From the NCBI RefSeq assembly GCF_029227915.1, contig NC_079881.1, positions 6,076,001 to 6,140,000 of the forward strand: 64,000 nt of DNA, in the 5' to 3' direction. How positions within the stretch are numbered: the stretch's first letter is position 1; each line of letters begins with the position of its first letter. This DNA is from Hydractinia symbiolongicarpus (Eukaryota; Cnidaria; Hydrozoa; Anthoathecata; Hydractiniidae). This document shows positions 9,813 through 20,490 of the stretch, piece by piece. The position numbers were made by a program, and so were the translations under genes. Below the pieces are notes generated by a model. That model was not told where the DNA came from. It saw only the letters and a program-made list of their open reading frames with translations, and searched no databases.

Positions 9813-11541
9813 ATGTCGTCTGTGGCAGGATCAAAGCGTCGAATTGACAATAAGTCGTGCAAAATCAAGTACAAAGCTCTTAAAGCGTTGGAAAAGGGTA
9901 CTGCGCCAAAGGATGTGGCAAAAGAGTTCAAAATTCCTCCAAGCACCCTGTCAACTTGGAAAAAAAATAAAGAAAAGATTTACAAGCAGTTTAACAACGG
10001 GCAAACATCGAAGAGATCAAAGCCAGAAAAATTCGAAGATGTGAACAAAGCTGTTCATAAATGGTTACTTATGATGAGGAGTGAGAATATCCCAATCAGT
10101 GGCCCGATGCTGAAAGAAAAAGCTCTTGAGTTTGCCAAAGCGTTGGGTGTCGAGTCATTCAAGCTTCTCAGGGGTGGATGGCTAAATGGAAAACCAGGTT
10201 AGTTGACTAAGATTTTGTTTGTTTATCTTCGTGAAGATAAAATCTAAAAAAATGTTACAATAGCTTTGGTAGTTGTTTTTTCAAAATATCAATAGACTCT
10301 CTTTCAGAGAGGAAGGATAATTTGCATGGGACTTTCATCCCTAATCCATCACCAGCATTCAATGACTTTCCAGTAATTGTTATTTTGCAAACATTGAAGC
10401 TGTCATTCTTCAGAAAGTAAAATATGACTTTTGCAAAGCGTCCTGACTTTCCTAGTGGTAGATGTCCAATGATTTCTCCATCATTTTTCTTGACTGCAAC
10501 TGCATATTTATCCATTTTATTTGTTGGTTCCATGAAACCATAAAATTCATCTCCAACAGAGGGTGTCCAATTACTTTTATGAACATGATACCCCATGACA
10601 AAAGCATCGATTTCGTACGTAATAAGTTTAATGATAGGAAGTTCTATACAACAAATAATGTCTGTTAATCTTTTGACTTGTTGGACTTTCATGGCTTCCA
10701 TGCTTTCTTTCACTCGTCAAAACTTCGAAACTTGGTAAAAATCGAATCTTTTTCTATTCGAATTCTTTCACAAATCAAAACATGGTAACAATCGAATGTT
10801 TTCTAATCGAATCATGGCCATGGCATTCTAAATTTAGAATTCCATGATTCGAATCAAACAAAATGTAAAGCTCCATCTACACTAGTCACAACTACAGAGA
10901 TAAACGTTTTTCTCATCCATTCCTTTCAGGTATGGAGTATCCTTCAAAACCATCGCTGGAGAATCACGGTCCGTCACTGAGGAAATGACAGCGCCATGGT
11001 CGGAGACAACATTACCAACCATTCTCTCCCGCTATCCTCTGGAAGACATTTTTAACGCCGACGAATTTGGGCTTTTCTTTCAATGCCTTCCCAATAAAAC
11101 TAAGACCCTTTTAAAATTTTAACCAGCGAAGTAGAAGAAGACCCAATTCCAACCCTCGATGCTGAACTCTCTTACATAAAACGAAGGTTTCCTGACCACA
11201 TTGATCCTGACTTATCAACTGAAGATTTCATTGATTTTGACATTGAAGTCAGTACATCCCATGGGCGTCTGAAGACTGCTGACATCATTGCTGAGATCAC
11301 TGGGACTCAAGACGAAGAATTAGAAGAGGTCGACGAAGAAGACAAGGAGGAAGAAGATAAGATCACAAGACCGACGGCCGAGCAAGTGCGTACAGCTATC
11401 AACGTCCTCGAAGACTTGAGTATTTTTTCACATTTTGGAGAAGAAATGATAGCTTCCCTGAGGGACTTGAATCGTAATATCGCCAAAGATTTTGATATGA
11501 GTTGTAAGCAAACAGTTATCACCGACTTCTTTTCTAAATAA
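9813..11541 (+). pseudogene. Tigger-like transposase, copy 2 (frameshifted, DDE core deleted, C-terminus kept)
   Basis: Same structure as copy 1: start at 9813, intron 10198-10929, exon 2 from 10930, first DDE aspartate in NADEFGLFF, core deletion after about 11110. It keeps the real C-terminus: an acidic run (EEVDEEDKEEED), a helical segment (FGEEMIASLRDLNRN), and the ending KQTVITDFFSK with a stop at 11539-11541. QTVITDFF fits the PCNA-binding PIP-box pattern Q-x-x-I/L/M-x-x-F-F. An aaataaa overlaps the stop region and could act as a poly(A) signal. Confidence 0.8.
10255..10713 (-). CDS. HIRAN-domain protein, copy 2
   Basis: Identical in translation to the ORF at 8400-8858, and in the same antisense position inside the second transposase intron. 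Both copies being open is explained by how recent the duplication is; it is not evidence of selection. Its palindromic 5' segment recurs at about 10726-10855. Confidence 0.8.
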   Translation of the reverse strand: MKESMEAMKVQQVKRLTDIICCIELPIIKLITYEIDAFVMGYHVHKSNWTPSVGDEFYGFMEPTNKMDKYAVAVKKNDGEIIGHLPLGKSGRFAKVIFYFLKNDSFNVCKITITGKSLNAGDGLGMKVPCKLSFLSERESIDILKKQLPKLL

Positions 11542-11679
11542 ACATTAAAAAATTCATTAAAAGTGTATTGTTTTGACTTTCATTAACCTAATAGCCCCCC
11601 TAAAGTTAGACTTAAGATTAAATATAACGTTTTTATCCAGCTGGTTCACGTAAAGGGAGGATATTGCGCTAAAAGTGGA

Positions 11680-11760
11680 AAACCTCTACAACTCGAATGT
11701 CTCCATAACTCGAACGATTTCCTTTTCCCCGTGGCTGTTCGAGTTATGGAGACTCTACTG
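11680..11760. repeat. Right terminal and subterminal repeats of the Tigger-like element
   Basis: It contains acaactcgaat, ccataactcgaac and, in inverse, gttcgagttatggagactctactg in part, ending at 11760 and followed by TA. It mirrors the left end, and also carries two inward direct repeats equivalent to the left subterminal block. Confidence 0.75.
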
Positions 11761-12377
11761 TATTAATTAACTTTTATTCCGATTTTGAAACAAAGTTTTT
11801 CTGCTAATAGTTTTTGCAGTATCTAGGAAATCAGAAAAATTATTTTCCGTTTTGTAAATTCGTAGAACTGCTAAATATTTTTTCGCAAAGCTTCTAATTT
11901 CGTAGAACTACGGAAGTTTTTTTTACGCAAAACTTTTAATTTTGTAAAACAGCGAAATATTATTCCCCACAGAATTTTGAAACACAGAAAAAACAATTTT
12001 TGCAGTCTAAACCGCAAAATTGCCTTTCGGTAGCGATTTATTCACAAGTTTACGTTTAGCAAGGGAAGGTATAAATGCTGTTGGTAGCGACTTTTTTTTA
12101 TCTCTTAACGTCACATAGCTTTGTGAATAGTTGAAATACCGTTTCTTATGTATAAACCAACCTGTCTAAGTATATGCGTACGTGTGTGTGTGTTTGTGTA
12201 TGGAAGAAGAAAAGTCATGCTACGGCACACCAAATAGCAAATACGATATCTTTTTTTCCACTTTGTTGAGACCGGCAAATTGGCGTTGAATTTAAACAAA
12301 GAGAGATTTTGTGGATTTTTCTACGAGTTTTCGACTAGTCTAAATCTTTTAAAAAGTTTTAAATATATAGAGAAATA
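11761..12377. other. Gene-free interval
   Basis: AT-rich sequence with a diffuse repetition of a ttcgtagaac/gcgaaat/ttttcgcaaa motif (about 11850-11970), which looks like remnants of a short tandem unit. The small open frames here have no recognisable features. Confidence 0.4.
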
Positions 12378-13600
12378 TCCATATGTAATTTCCAACCATT
12401 CCGAAATATTCCACCATTTCCAGCACCGAAAAAGTGGAATCCGGGACCCAGAAAGCGTAGGTGAGACCCGGGACCCGAAACGTGTTAACTATCAAGACAT
12501 AAAGTACAGGGCACATCTTTCTAAATATATTATCAGCGTGTTCTTGATTTTGTTTACAACGTGGAATAGAAAGTAAAAGATTGAGACACTTTTTTGTAAA
12601 GCAGGCAATCAACTTAAAAAACGTGTCCTTTACTTTAACCACAATTGTCTGTTAAATTTTCATAAAACAATTTATTTTTGCCGCTCACAAACTTTTGCAC
12701 ACTGTCTCAAATACCCCCAAACACGTGATATTCTGGGTTGTAGCTAATCATCATCATCATTCTCGGCTTAACGTCCGTTTTCCATGCTAGCATGGGTTGA
12801 ACGGGGTATATTAATGACCCTTTTCCAATCTGATCTAGACTGTGTTAGATCTAAACTCACCTTCCTATGTATCAAGTCTGTCCTTATAACCTCCTGCCAA
12901 GTCTTTCTCGGTCTGCCTCTGGGTTTTGCCCCAGGAACTATCAAGTCTCTACACTTTCTTACCCAATTATCCCCCCCCCGCATTCTTTCCAAGTGCCCCA
13001 GCCAATTCAATCTTCTTATCTGGATAACATCTTTAATTCTACGGATACTTAGCCTGCTTCTTAGCTCATCTAAACTCTTTCTGTCTCTCCGACTGGTGCT
13101 ACACATCCACCTAACCATTCTCATATCATTCCATTCTAAACGGTCAAGATCTTCCTGCTTCACTGCCCATGTCTCACTACCGTACAACATAACACTTCTT
13201 ACACAGGCCTCATACAACCTACCTTTTAACTCAATTGACAAGATTCTGCTAGTCAACAAAGGAAGTAACTCTCTGAACTTTTTCCAAGCAGAACCTATCT
13301 TACAAGTAACACCTCTTCCAGCACCCCCTTCGCTGGCCAACATATGACCTAAGTAACAGAAGTTCTCTAACGAACAACTGTTGTACATCATTCCCTATAA
13401 TCTCACCTTTGCAACGCTTGCATACAAACTTAATGTCAGCTCATAACCTTAAAATAAAAAAAATGAACACTCATATTATTTTTGAGCAGTTAGTTAGGAA
13501 ATGTATTATGTGTCTCACCTGCGCTTTCTGGATCCCGATTCCACTTTTCTGGTGGAAATGGTGGGAAATTTGAGGATGGTGGGAAATTCCATATGTTTAT
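12378..13600. mobile_element. Element bounded by ~95-bp inverted repeats, enclosing a LINE fragment
   Basis: The left arm (about 12378-12475; ccatatg, ccaccatttcca, aaaagtggaatc, cagaaagcg, aggtgagac) is matched in inverse by about 13506-13600 (gtctcacctgcgctttct ... gattccactttt ... ggtggaaatggtggg ... ccatatg). The arms are clearly homologous but diverged. The interior carries a LINE 3' end on the minus strand. Whether the arms are a DNA transposon's TIRs or two inverted copies of a dispersed repeat is open. Confidence 0.55.
12740..13435 (-). pseudogene. Non-LTR retrotransposon, 3' end of RT ORF with tail
   Basis: An open frame (13391-12768) encodes the C-terminal region of a LINE reverse transcriptase: FCYLGHMLASEGGAG, AWKKFRELLPLLTSR, LYGSETWAVKQEDLDRLE, IRRLNWLGHLERM and GAKPRGRPRKTWQEVI, blocks conserved across many invertebrate RTE/CR1-like elements. 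Downstream is the typical 3' tail: catggaaaacggacgttaag then a short (atg)n run (about 12784-12748). It is 5'-truncated, as expected of target-primed insertion. The ORF itself shows no stop, so the insertion may be fairly young. Confidence 0.8.
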
Positions 13601-14738
13601 TTGGAAGATGATGTATTCCCTCGTAAAACATGCTTAATGAAGGGTACAATGAATGAAGAGAAAACAAAAACAAAATAGTTATCGCCTTTCTCGAGGAATG
13701 AGGGTTGTGGAGAAAGTTTTTGGTATAACAGCTTCACAGTTTTGGACTTTACGCAGCGAACTCTATTGTAGCTGGAGTGAAATCACCCGAAAATATCATA
13801 AAAACAATGCTGGGGGTTACGCAATTTTCTTATGTTCAACCTCCTTGGTTCAACCGCAACTTCGCAAATGATAATTGTTAATTTTGTGGATAGAGAATGG
13901 CAAAGAAATATTGTTTTGGGAGAATGGAGAAATGACGAAACAGGAACTGGGTTAGCTTACGTTCAAAGCACACATTCTAAACTATTTGAGAGATGCTCAA
14001 AAGCTTGAATATTTCTATAGAGACTATTTTAACTCAGCGTCAGGTCCTGTACCATAGCAGCTAGATTTAGTGGGGAAAAAATAAGTGGAAATTTGGTTAA
14101 AAAATAAACGAAAAAAAACAAATGTATAAATAAGGTTGTGTTTTTTTAAAAATATATACAGAACAATAAAATCTACATCTGAATCTACATAATATCTACG
14201 ACAAACATGGAATACACGAATAACTCAGCTTTAAGGTATTTTTGTTAAATATCTCATGGTTCTTGTCAGTTACTTTAAAGTGTTTTCTAAAAATTTTTAA
14301 GAACTCCTTGCCGACATTTCTTTTTTCTTTAAAAGATAGATTGGAACCAAATGACTTTCCCTGTTTCCGTTTCGTCGTTCCGACTGTTGTTTGTCGTACG
14401 TCATTTTGCGTTTATACCCACCAACAGAGAGTACAGCTTTATATTGATGTTTCATTTCCAGGTTTTTCATATGGATTGAATTTCTTTGTTGCTATGCTGA
14501 AGGATTCAAAGGATTTGTTTCGGTTGTAATAGAAAATTCTTCATATTTAAAGAGAGGAATTGTGTTTTTTCTCAGTCTATCCATTTGCTGTCTGTTAGAG
14601 TTTAATATAAATAGGACGTAAATCATTGCTTGTGGGTATGATCTTTAAAATTAAGGATTTATTCAAATAAATCTCTTGAGCATGATTGTAGTGTGTTATC
14701 CATAGGTCGGATGTCGGTGAACACTCTTTTGTCACAGA
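13601..14738. other. Gene-free interval
   Basis: Nothing with recognisable coding or repeat features. Two short open frames (13653-13871 and 14242-14529) lack recognisable domains. Confidence 0.4.
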
Positions 14739-14744
14739 TTTATT
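14739..14744 (-). terminator. Poly(A) signal AATAAA for the MFSD8-like gene
   Basis: tttatt on the plus strand reads AATAAA on the minus strand, 74 bases past the stop codon of the transporter ORF, a usual distance for a short 3' UTR. Confidence 0.5.
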
Positions 14745-14817
14745 AGACTTGACATGAAAGGAAAATGCTTCTAGTTATTTCATACTTCTACCAAGATTTA
14801 ACAAAGCCTCACGAGTA

Positions 14818-16212
14818 TTACTTTAAACCATTACTTGTGTATTTTGGATCAATCAATGTCTTTCTTCTAATTAGAAATGTCACCAAAAATAGAAAAAACA
14901 ATATGGAGGTAGTAATAGCAAACACAGCGATCCAATCAAATACGAATACAGAAGTAAGCAATGCTGTTAACGCACCACATTTTTCAAAACTATTTCGTGT
15001 GCTTTCTGCAAAAACCTGTCTACTTGAAGGAACCAATAACGACAGCGCTGTGATGAGATACACATCTAGCATCAAAAATCCTGCAAAAAGGAGAAGCCAT
15101 ATACACCACAGCGTGATAACAATAGCTAAATTGTCTTTTAGTATCTCTAATAACAGAAATGGTGCTTGCAAAGTAGTCAGGGATATCAAAGACATAACAG
15201 CCATGCCATATAGACGTCTTATGTTCAGTGGTTTCATTGTTATAACAAGCAAAGCCAAGGCGAATAATATTCCAGATATAAATGCAACAATGTTCAATTG
15301 AAGTGGAGTCCATTTGAGAATGTTCAATATCATAAGTGGTAGCCATGAGTCATAAGTCACTACAACATACATGTAGAAGAAAGAAAAAATTAACATGAGA
15401 CATGTATTTATGCTTCTAAGTATGGCAGTAGAATTGTCATAAAGGCTGATGTTTTGCAAGTGTGATTGACATTTTTCTTCTGTTAAGTAGTCATTATCAC
15501 TCTCATTTTCAACGATTAATAATTTGGTAGTTTCGTTCGCTTTCAAATCATACTCTTTTGACAAATCAGAAACACAGAAGTAAATATATAACTGATTAAA
15601 AAAGAATAAAATTGCCATAAAAACGCCAGGTACATTTGCATTCGTTATATGCCATGTTCCAATCCATACGTTAAATCCTGTAAAGAACAAATTAAAAGCG
15701 GGTCCGGTTATAAATCCAAATGCGTATGAAAATCCTAGAGCTGACATTTTATGCACAACCTCCTCTCTGCTGTAAGATCTAGCTACTTCTCCTGCTATTA
15801 CTGATCGAATGGGTGATCCAACTCCTGTAACAAATCGCCCAGCTATAACCAAAACAATTGAATATGGGATGGCATAAGCAACATTCCCTGATATTACAGC
15901 AAAGTTGCAAATTAATAATAAGACCCTTGTGTTCCGATACTTATCGGCTACTAATCCGATAACAGGTGCTGTCAAAACGGAACAAAACAAATATGATGAT
16001 GATGTTAGAGCATATGCAACTTTTGGATTTTCTGGTTTTACCATGCTATTGATGTATGACCATGATGTTAAAAAGAAGACCGAATATTCCATGCCAATTA
16101 GAAAGGTTTGAACTAGGAACACTCGCATTGTGTTTTTTCTTTTCTGAAGCCATTCCTTAGATGGTCCACTGCTATCACAGATTAATAACTTTGTTACACT
16201 GTCCTTTTCCAT
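14818..16212 (-). CDS. Major facilitator superfamily transporter, MFSD8/CLN7-like, intronless
   Basis: This is 464 residues with about 12 hydrophobic segments. Near the start, GMEYSVFFLTSWSYI fits MFSD8 TM1 (YS-x-Y/F-FLTSWPYL). The loop after TM2 carries the MFS motif A variant GLVADKYRNTR (residues about 86-96). AGRFVTGVGSPIRSVIAGEVARSYS and GFITGPAFNLFF match the TM4-TM5 region of the family. Vertebrate MFSD8 is an endolysosomal chloride-permeable protein of 518 residues with many introns; this frame has none, so a retrocopy origin is possible. The N-terminus holds a KLLICDSS stretch; dileucine sorting is not clear. A gttttag just upstream (about 16252) may be a 5'-UTR splice acceptor. A truncated duplicate lies at 38453-39144. 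Confidence 0.85.
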   Translation of the reverse strand: MEKDSVTKLLICDSSGPSKEWLQKRKNTMRVFLVQTFLIGMEYSVFFLTSWSYINSMVKPENPKVAYALTSSSYLFCSVLTAPVIGLVADKYRNTRVLLLICNFAVISGNVAYAIPYSIVLVIAGRFVTGVGSPIRSVIAGEVARSYSREEVVHKMSALGFSYAFGFITGPAFNLFFTGFNVWIGTWHITNANVPGVFMAILFFFNQLYIYFCVSDLSKEYDLKANETTKLLIVENESDNDYLTEEKCQSHLQNISLYDNSTAILRSINTCLMLIFSFFYMYVVVTYDSWLPLMILNILKWTPLQLNIVAFISGILFALALLVITMKPLNIRRLYGMAVMSLISLTTLQAPFLLLEILKDNLAIVITLWCIWLLLFAGFLMLDVYLITALSLLVPSSRQVFAESTRNSFEKCGALTALLTSVFVFDWIAVFAITTSILFFLFLVTFLIRRKTLIDPKYTSNGLK

Positions 16213-16249
16213 GATTTTCGTAGATGCAAATACTATCTTTTTGTTACTC

Positions 16250-18230
16250 TAAAACACAAGACAATCAAGAAGATTTTAAATGCAGTTTTTAATTAGAAAA
16301 ATCATCTGTTTTTACTGTATATTCAGTCACTAATTTCATCTCCGTTATAAGATACATAAAAATGCTTCCATTCATAGGTTATACAACAAGAAAAGCAATA
16401 GTAAAAAATAGCAAATAGTGAGAATGTATCATTGTGGATTTTTTTTCTTCAAAAAATGCAAAAAACTAATGTTAATCAGTGAGGTGCCAATGAAGGATGC
16501 ATTTGCCAAATTTTGTCGATGCTAGCACACTAGAGTCACTTTTGACTTATGGTTCGTTGACTTTAATATATGTTTTGCGTATGTTTTAGTTGGAACAGAG
16601 TTTGCATTTTAAAAATGGCATCAATTCAATCGAGTTGGTGTTGGCAAATATTCCCCGTGTACGGGTCTTTGTACCAAGAGGCTATCATTTTTACATTTAT
16701 GATTTCGTAATGATGTATGAGAAACTCTGGATATCTGAAATTGAAACAAGCCTTTTGGATCTTGTACATATTTCTGAGAAAAATATGAATTGACATGTTC
16801 ATTCAGCTAGCTACCATATGTTGTAGTGGGGGTGGTTTAAGCTATAGCTGACTTTTAAGCAAATATTCATACAATATTTTTTGTTTCTCACGTTAATAAG
16901 ACAAAATCCAACTCAATTATACAAATATAAAGATATCTCAAATGTTAGCTTATTTTCACTCACTTCAGCAAATTTGATGACGTCTTCAACACAGTTTAGA
17001 CTAGAGAATTTTACGATCCAAAGATAATTTTATTGTCTTAAGATAATTTTACGATCATACGATAATTATACGATCTAAAGATACTTCTGCGATCTTAAGT
17101 TAATTCTAGGATCAACAAATAATTCTACGATCTAAATATTAAACTCTAATTTGCCAATTTAAAGAAGAAACATGCGGAATTAATATTGTCTTAATTAGTA
17201 CATCCGCCCTTTTTCTTCACATTTTGTAAAATCTGTGAAAAGATAGGGTGGTACTCCATTAATTATATTTCTTATGATGTTTTTATGGCTTCTGCTAAGT
17301 TTTATGTTGAAAACCAAATTAGAACCTGCGAAAAAAATTAAAAGACATAAGACACAAGGCATCCTGTATGTCAACTTTCTAAATAAAACAAACTAGTTAT
17401 TTAATGCACTTCGTGTGTCCCACTACTGCAGTTGCGATTTTACATGACAGACAGACGTGTACGGGTATTATAATATAGAAGTCGTCACCCCGTGTGCAGA
17501 GACAAACAGACGGCGGCTGTTATTATAGAGATAGTTGAGAATATATCTTTCCCGAATACACAGACAGACACACACTCTGTATTATTATATAGATAGTTGA
17601 GAATACACCTTTCTCGAATTACTTTTCTTTGATGTACCACAATTATTTCTCGAACTTTTTTAAACAAAGTGAAATTCTAAAACTTGATAGAAAGGACGTC
17701 CGTCCGTCCGTCTGTCACGCAAAATGGTAGCTTAGGCGCGCAGGTAGCGAGACGCACGCAATGCGGTATAAAAAGGACGGGCGAACCCGTGGATTTTTCC
17801 ACGGGCTAACGACTATTAAGTAAATTTACCTTACGACCAATTGTGGACAAAATGAACTGAAGCACCCTAAAAAATATTGATATTATATCAAAATTGATGA
17901 TACTGGACCGTTATCCCCCATTTCAACCCAAGCCACATCTTTCAGCATCCTGAGACAATGTTGAAGTAGAGGAAAGGAGAATTTTGTTAGGCGAATGTAA
18001 AGCTAGAATGACAAAATCCAATTAGAATCAAATTAAAATATCAAATTATCTTTGAGCAGTATCTATCCAATTCCAACAACAAGAACAAACTGTAAGTATC
18101 TTTTCTTTAGTGAGTTAAGCCATGCTTCGTGTACGCGGTGGATAACATAACTTTAAACATGAAATTTATTGTTAAGCACTTCTTTTCATGCGTAAGAGAG
18201 TTCCAACCATCTATTCATTTTCTTCTTTTT
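16250..18230. repeat. Flank shared with 39180-41780 (segmental duplication, copy A)
   Basis: Blocks found in both copies, in order: agacaatcaagaagatttta; ttctgagaaaaaatat...agctagc; caattatacaaatat; gaagcaccctaaaaaatatt followed by gatgatactgg-type sequence; agcagtatctatc...aacaacaagaacaaa; catgcgtaagagagtt...aaccatctatt. Similarity is moderate, with indels. It extends the homology of the transporter gene with its pseudogene. Confidence 0.8.
17697..17812 (+). repeat. SINE-like dispersed repeat, second copy
   Basis: It matches 4212-4330 nearly throughout (gtccgtccgtctgtcacgca, gcaggtagcgagacgca, gcggtataaaaaggacgg, ggatttttccacgggctaac). The region before it (17440-17600) also has two copies of a tattataga(g)atagttgagaat block. 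Confidence 0.7.
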
Positions 18231-18689
18231 TATGTATATAAATATTTTGCCTCCCCTTATTTATTACTCTATACTTACGTTTAAGAAAAGTAATTATACA
18301 CTACTGTTTTTGTATATTAACCTTATTATAAAGAATGTAATTTCGAAAAGATATTTTCATTAATCAAGTAACAATAGTTTCTCAAAACTGCTATAATATG
18401 ATAGAACCGTTCTGATGTTAACATTGCTATAATATAACTTAGCTATGAATTTATCATTTTAATCTTGAATATGATATATGTTTCAATAAATTAATTACCA
18501 CAACCAACAATAAAATTTTATAATAAATACATAAATTGCATCGTTTTTAGATGTTCTGGACAGTTAAATTGATTTTTCTACCCCGAGGGATAACCATGCG
18601 CAAATATCACGTTGCTGAAGCTATCTCTTGTAACTACGTACATGTATAACAATACAGAGAAAAAAAAACGTTAAAGCAGCTACGAGACG

Positions 18690-19275
18690 GCTGATGGTTT
18701 TTCGACTTTAGTGACTTACACAAAAGTCAAGCTAATGTCGGTGGAAAAGTTTATAATCACTGAATACAAAAGCAACAACTTAAATCATCTAAAATATCAT
18801 ATTGAGCATCCGAACATAACTGAAAATGATAGAAAAGTAATACCCGTAATTGATATCCATTACTTTTTCGGGGTTTTTTATTAAAATAAACTTTAAATTT
18901 TTTGAACTAGATCCTTTGAAATTTAATAAAAAATAAAAAAATTAATAAATAAATAAAAATAAAAAAAGGAGCGAATTGGTTTGACTGGCTTTATGTGCAA
19001 TAATCATTTATGTTTCTACGCGAAATTTAGAAGAATGTAGCTAGCTAGTTTATTTATCAGAAAGGCAGTGCTTATATTAAAAAAATTATAGATATCAAGT
19101 ACACTCAGGGAACTGTTCCCTCATTTTTAGTTATATTTGTATGTGCAATGTGATATTTAAGATGCTTTTAGATGTTTTTTTGTCCTCACTGCTGATAAAT
19201 TTATTCACCGCCATTAGCTCCACATCCGTGCGAGTCATTAAAGTTAAAAATCAACAACCCGTTTTGTAACCCTTT
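18690..19275. repeat. Inverted pair of the taagatg/accgccatta repeat
   Basis: The left copy (about 18690-18800) is inverted relative to the right copy (about 19145-19275); both match 4670-4800. About 350 bp of AT-rich DNA lies between them, so the whole could fold into a long imperfect hairpin. Confidence 0.55.
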
Positions 19276-19989
19276 TAATCGAACAGGGTAAGTAAGTTTG
19301 CATCCTTATCCATGGTGTATTATTGAGAATTAGCTGATATTGAATGTTGCCATATGATGGGAATTTCATCGTATTTTGATTGCCTAATCTAAATTGAATA
19401 TATGCCATATTTATTTTTTTAATTTGTATACCTTACTTAGAAAGTACTTCTTTTCAAACCTACAGTCCCTTTTATTCTTTTACCCATTGGCTGAAATAGC
19501 GTGTAAAAAGCTTATGTGTTTTCCTAATTGGTTAATAATTCGTTGAGTAATATTAATTGAGAGGAATTGTTGCCAAATTCATTCCATTATATTCTCACAT
19601 AAAGCGAGTAAGTTTTATTTTTATGTAACTTGCCTTAAAAATTCTTTCTTTGTATAAAACAGAAATTATATTTATGAAAGAAAATATAAATATAAAAGTA
19701 GACATATATATATAGTATAGTATAAAGTCACGCGTAATTAATTTTAAGATCGCAAAGTCATTATAATGTCACTAAAGACGCAGTGCTCCCAATCGCGAGA
19801 TTGGTTTCATGATGCAGACGGTTTATTATACTTTATCTACTTTAAATAAAGAATGAATAAATAATTAATTAAATAAATATATTAAAAATTTAAATTCATA
19901 GCACACTGAGGGAGTTTCGAATTTCATTCGATTAAAAGTACTTCATCTTGCAATGAGCAAAAAGCTTTATGATTGAATTGCATTGAAAA

Positions 19990-20490
19990 GCAATATAGTT
20001 CAACCTCGTTCCCAGAATCCTTCGCCTTTTTTACATTGGGCCTTCGCCTTTCAGTCAGAATGTAAAAAAAGCAAGGGATCCTGAGAATGAAGTTACATCA
20101 TCGTTAATAGAAAAAATAAAAGAAAAAGATGGTTTCGAAGCTGCGGCGACATCTAAAGCATTAGCAAAAGGTTTACAAATCTACGTTAAAACAAGAGGTC
20201 ATGTGACAACAAGGCTGTACGTATTCAGAAAGACAGGATCCTCCAAGCAGTAAAAAAACAATTTATATTTTGTTTTTTACAGGATAATTTTAATAATATT
20301 TTCAAAAATTTGGAAGATGTAAACAAATTGGAAAACGATTTTTGAATATATATGTTTTATTTTAGTGCCATTTAATTTTTTTTCAGTATTGACAACACCT
20401 TAAATTTAATTTACAAGCCTGCACAAATTTCTTTTCGTTAGAAAAATTCAAATTCAACTCTTTTTCAGAAATTTTTCTGAATTACAGGAC
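19990..20490. repeat. Left arm of the minisatellite complex with fold-back hairpin
   Basis: At 20004-20096 an imperfect hairpin is formed by aacctcgttcccagaatcc...ttttttacatt and its inverse aatgtaaaaaaag...ggatcctgagaatgaagtt. Beyond it are blocks (tcatgtgacaacaa, gctgtacgtattcag, aatttggaagatg) found inverted at 42955-42600. This makes it one copy of a dispersed element end. Confidence 0.7.

Larger units (their letters stand above)
7727..11418 (+). repeat. 1855-bp tandem duplication inside the transposon
   Basis: Unit 1 is about 7727-9565 and unit 2 about 9582-11418, offset 1855. All four reading frames compared between the units (179, 66, 152 and 68 codons) translate identically, and no nucleotide difference was noticed on reading. 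The junction has a short filler (tgatagtcctcgaaga, about 9565-9580) that itself repeats gtcctcgaaga. Both units carry the same transposase frameshift and core deletion, so decay came before duplication. Confidence 0.85.
7568..11760 (+). mobile_element. Tigger/pogo-type DNA transposon, non-autonomous, with internal tandem duplication
   Basis: The right end gagactctactg|TA and the left end cagttttagtctcc are matching terminal repeats (cagt..agtctccataactcgaac when both are read inward), the CAGT-type ends of pogo/Tigger elements. A TA follows the right end; the left flank is AA, so the TA target duplication is decayed on one side. Inside are two copies of a broken CENP-B-like/DDE transposase and two copies of an antisense HIRAN ORF. 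The element is 4.2 kb because 1855 bp of it is duplicated. Confidence 0.8.
16213..19989. other. Gene-free interval upstream of the transporter
   Basis: Holds the duplicated flank (to about 18230), a SINE-like copy at 17697-17812 and an inverted repeat pair at 18690-19275. The segment 17010-17130 repeats a degenerate tacgatctaaagataatt unit of about 25 bp five or six times. No gene is supported. Confidence 0.55.

Noticed and set aside
11307-11522. Ser-rich minus-strand frame
   Set aside because: Antisense of the acidic C-terminal part of the transposase.
12784-13347. 187-codon plus-strand frame
   Set aside because: Shadow of the LINE reverse transcriptase on the minus strand, whose motifs are clear.
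14765-15301. 178-codon plus-strand frame
   Set aside because: Antisense shadow of the MFSD8-like transporter; no domain of its own.
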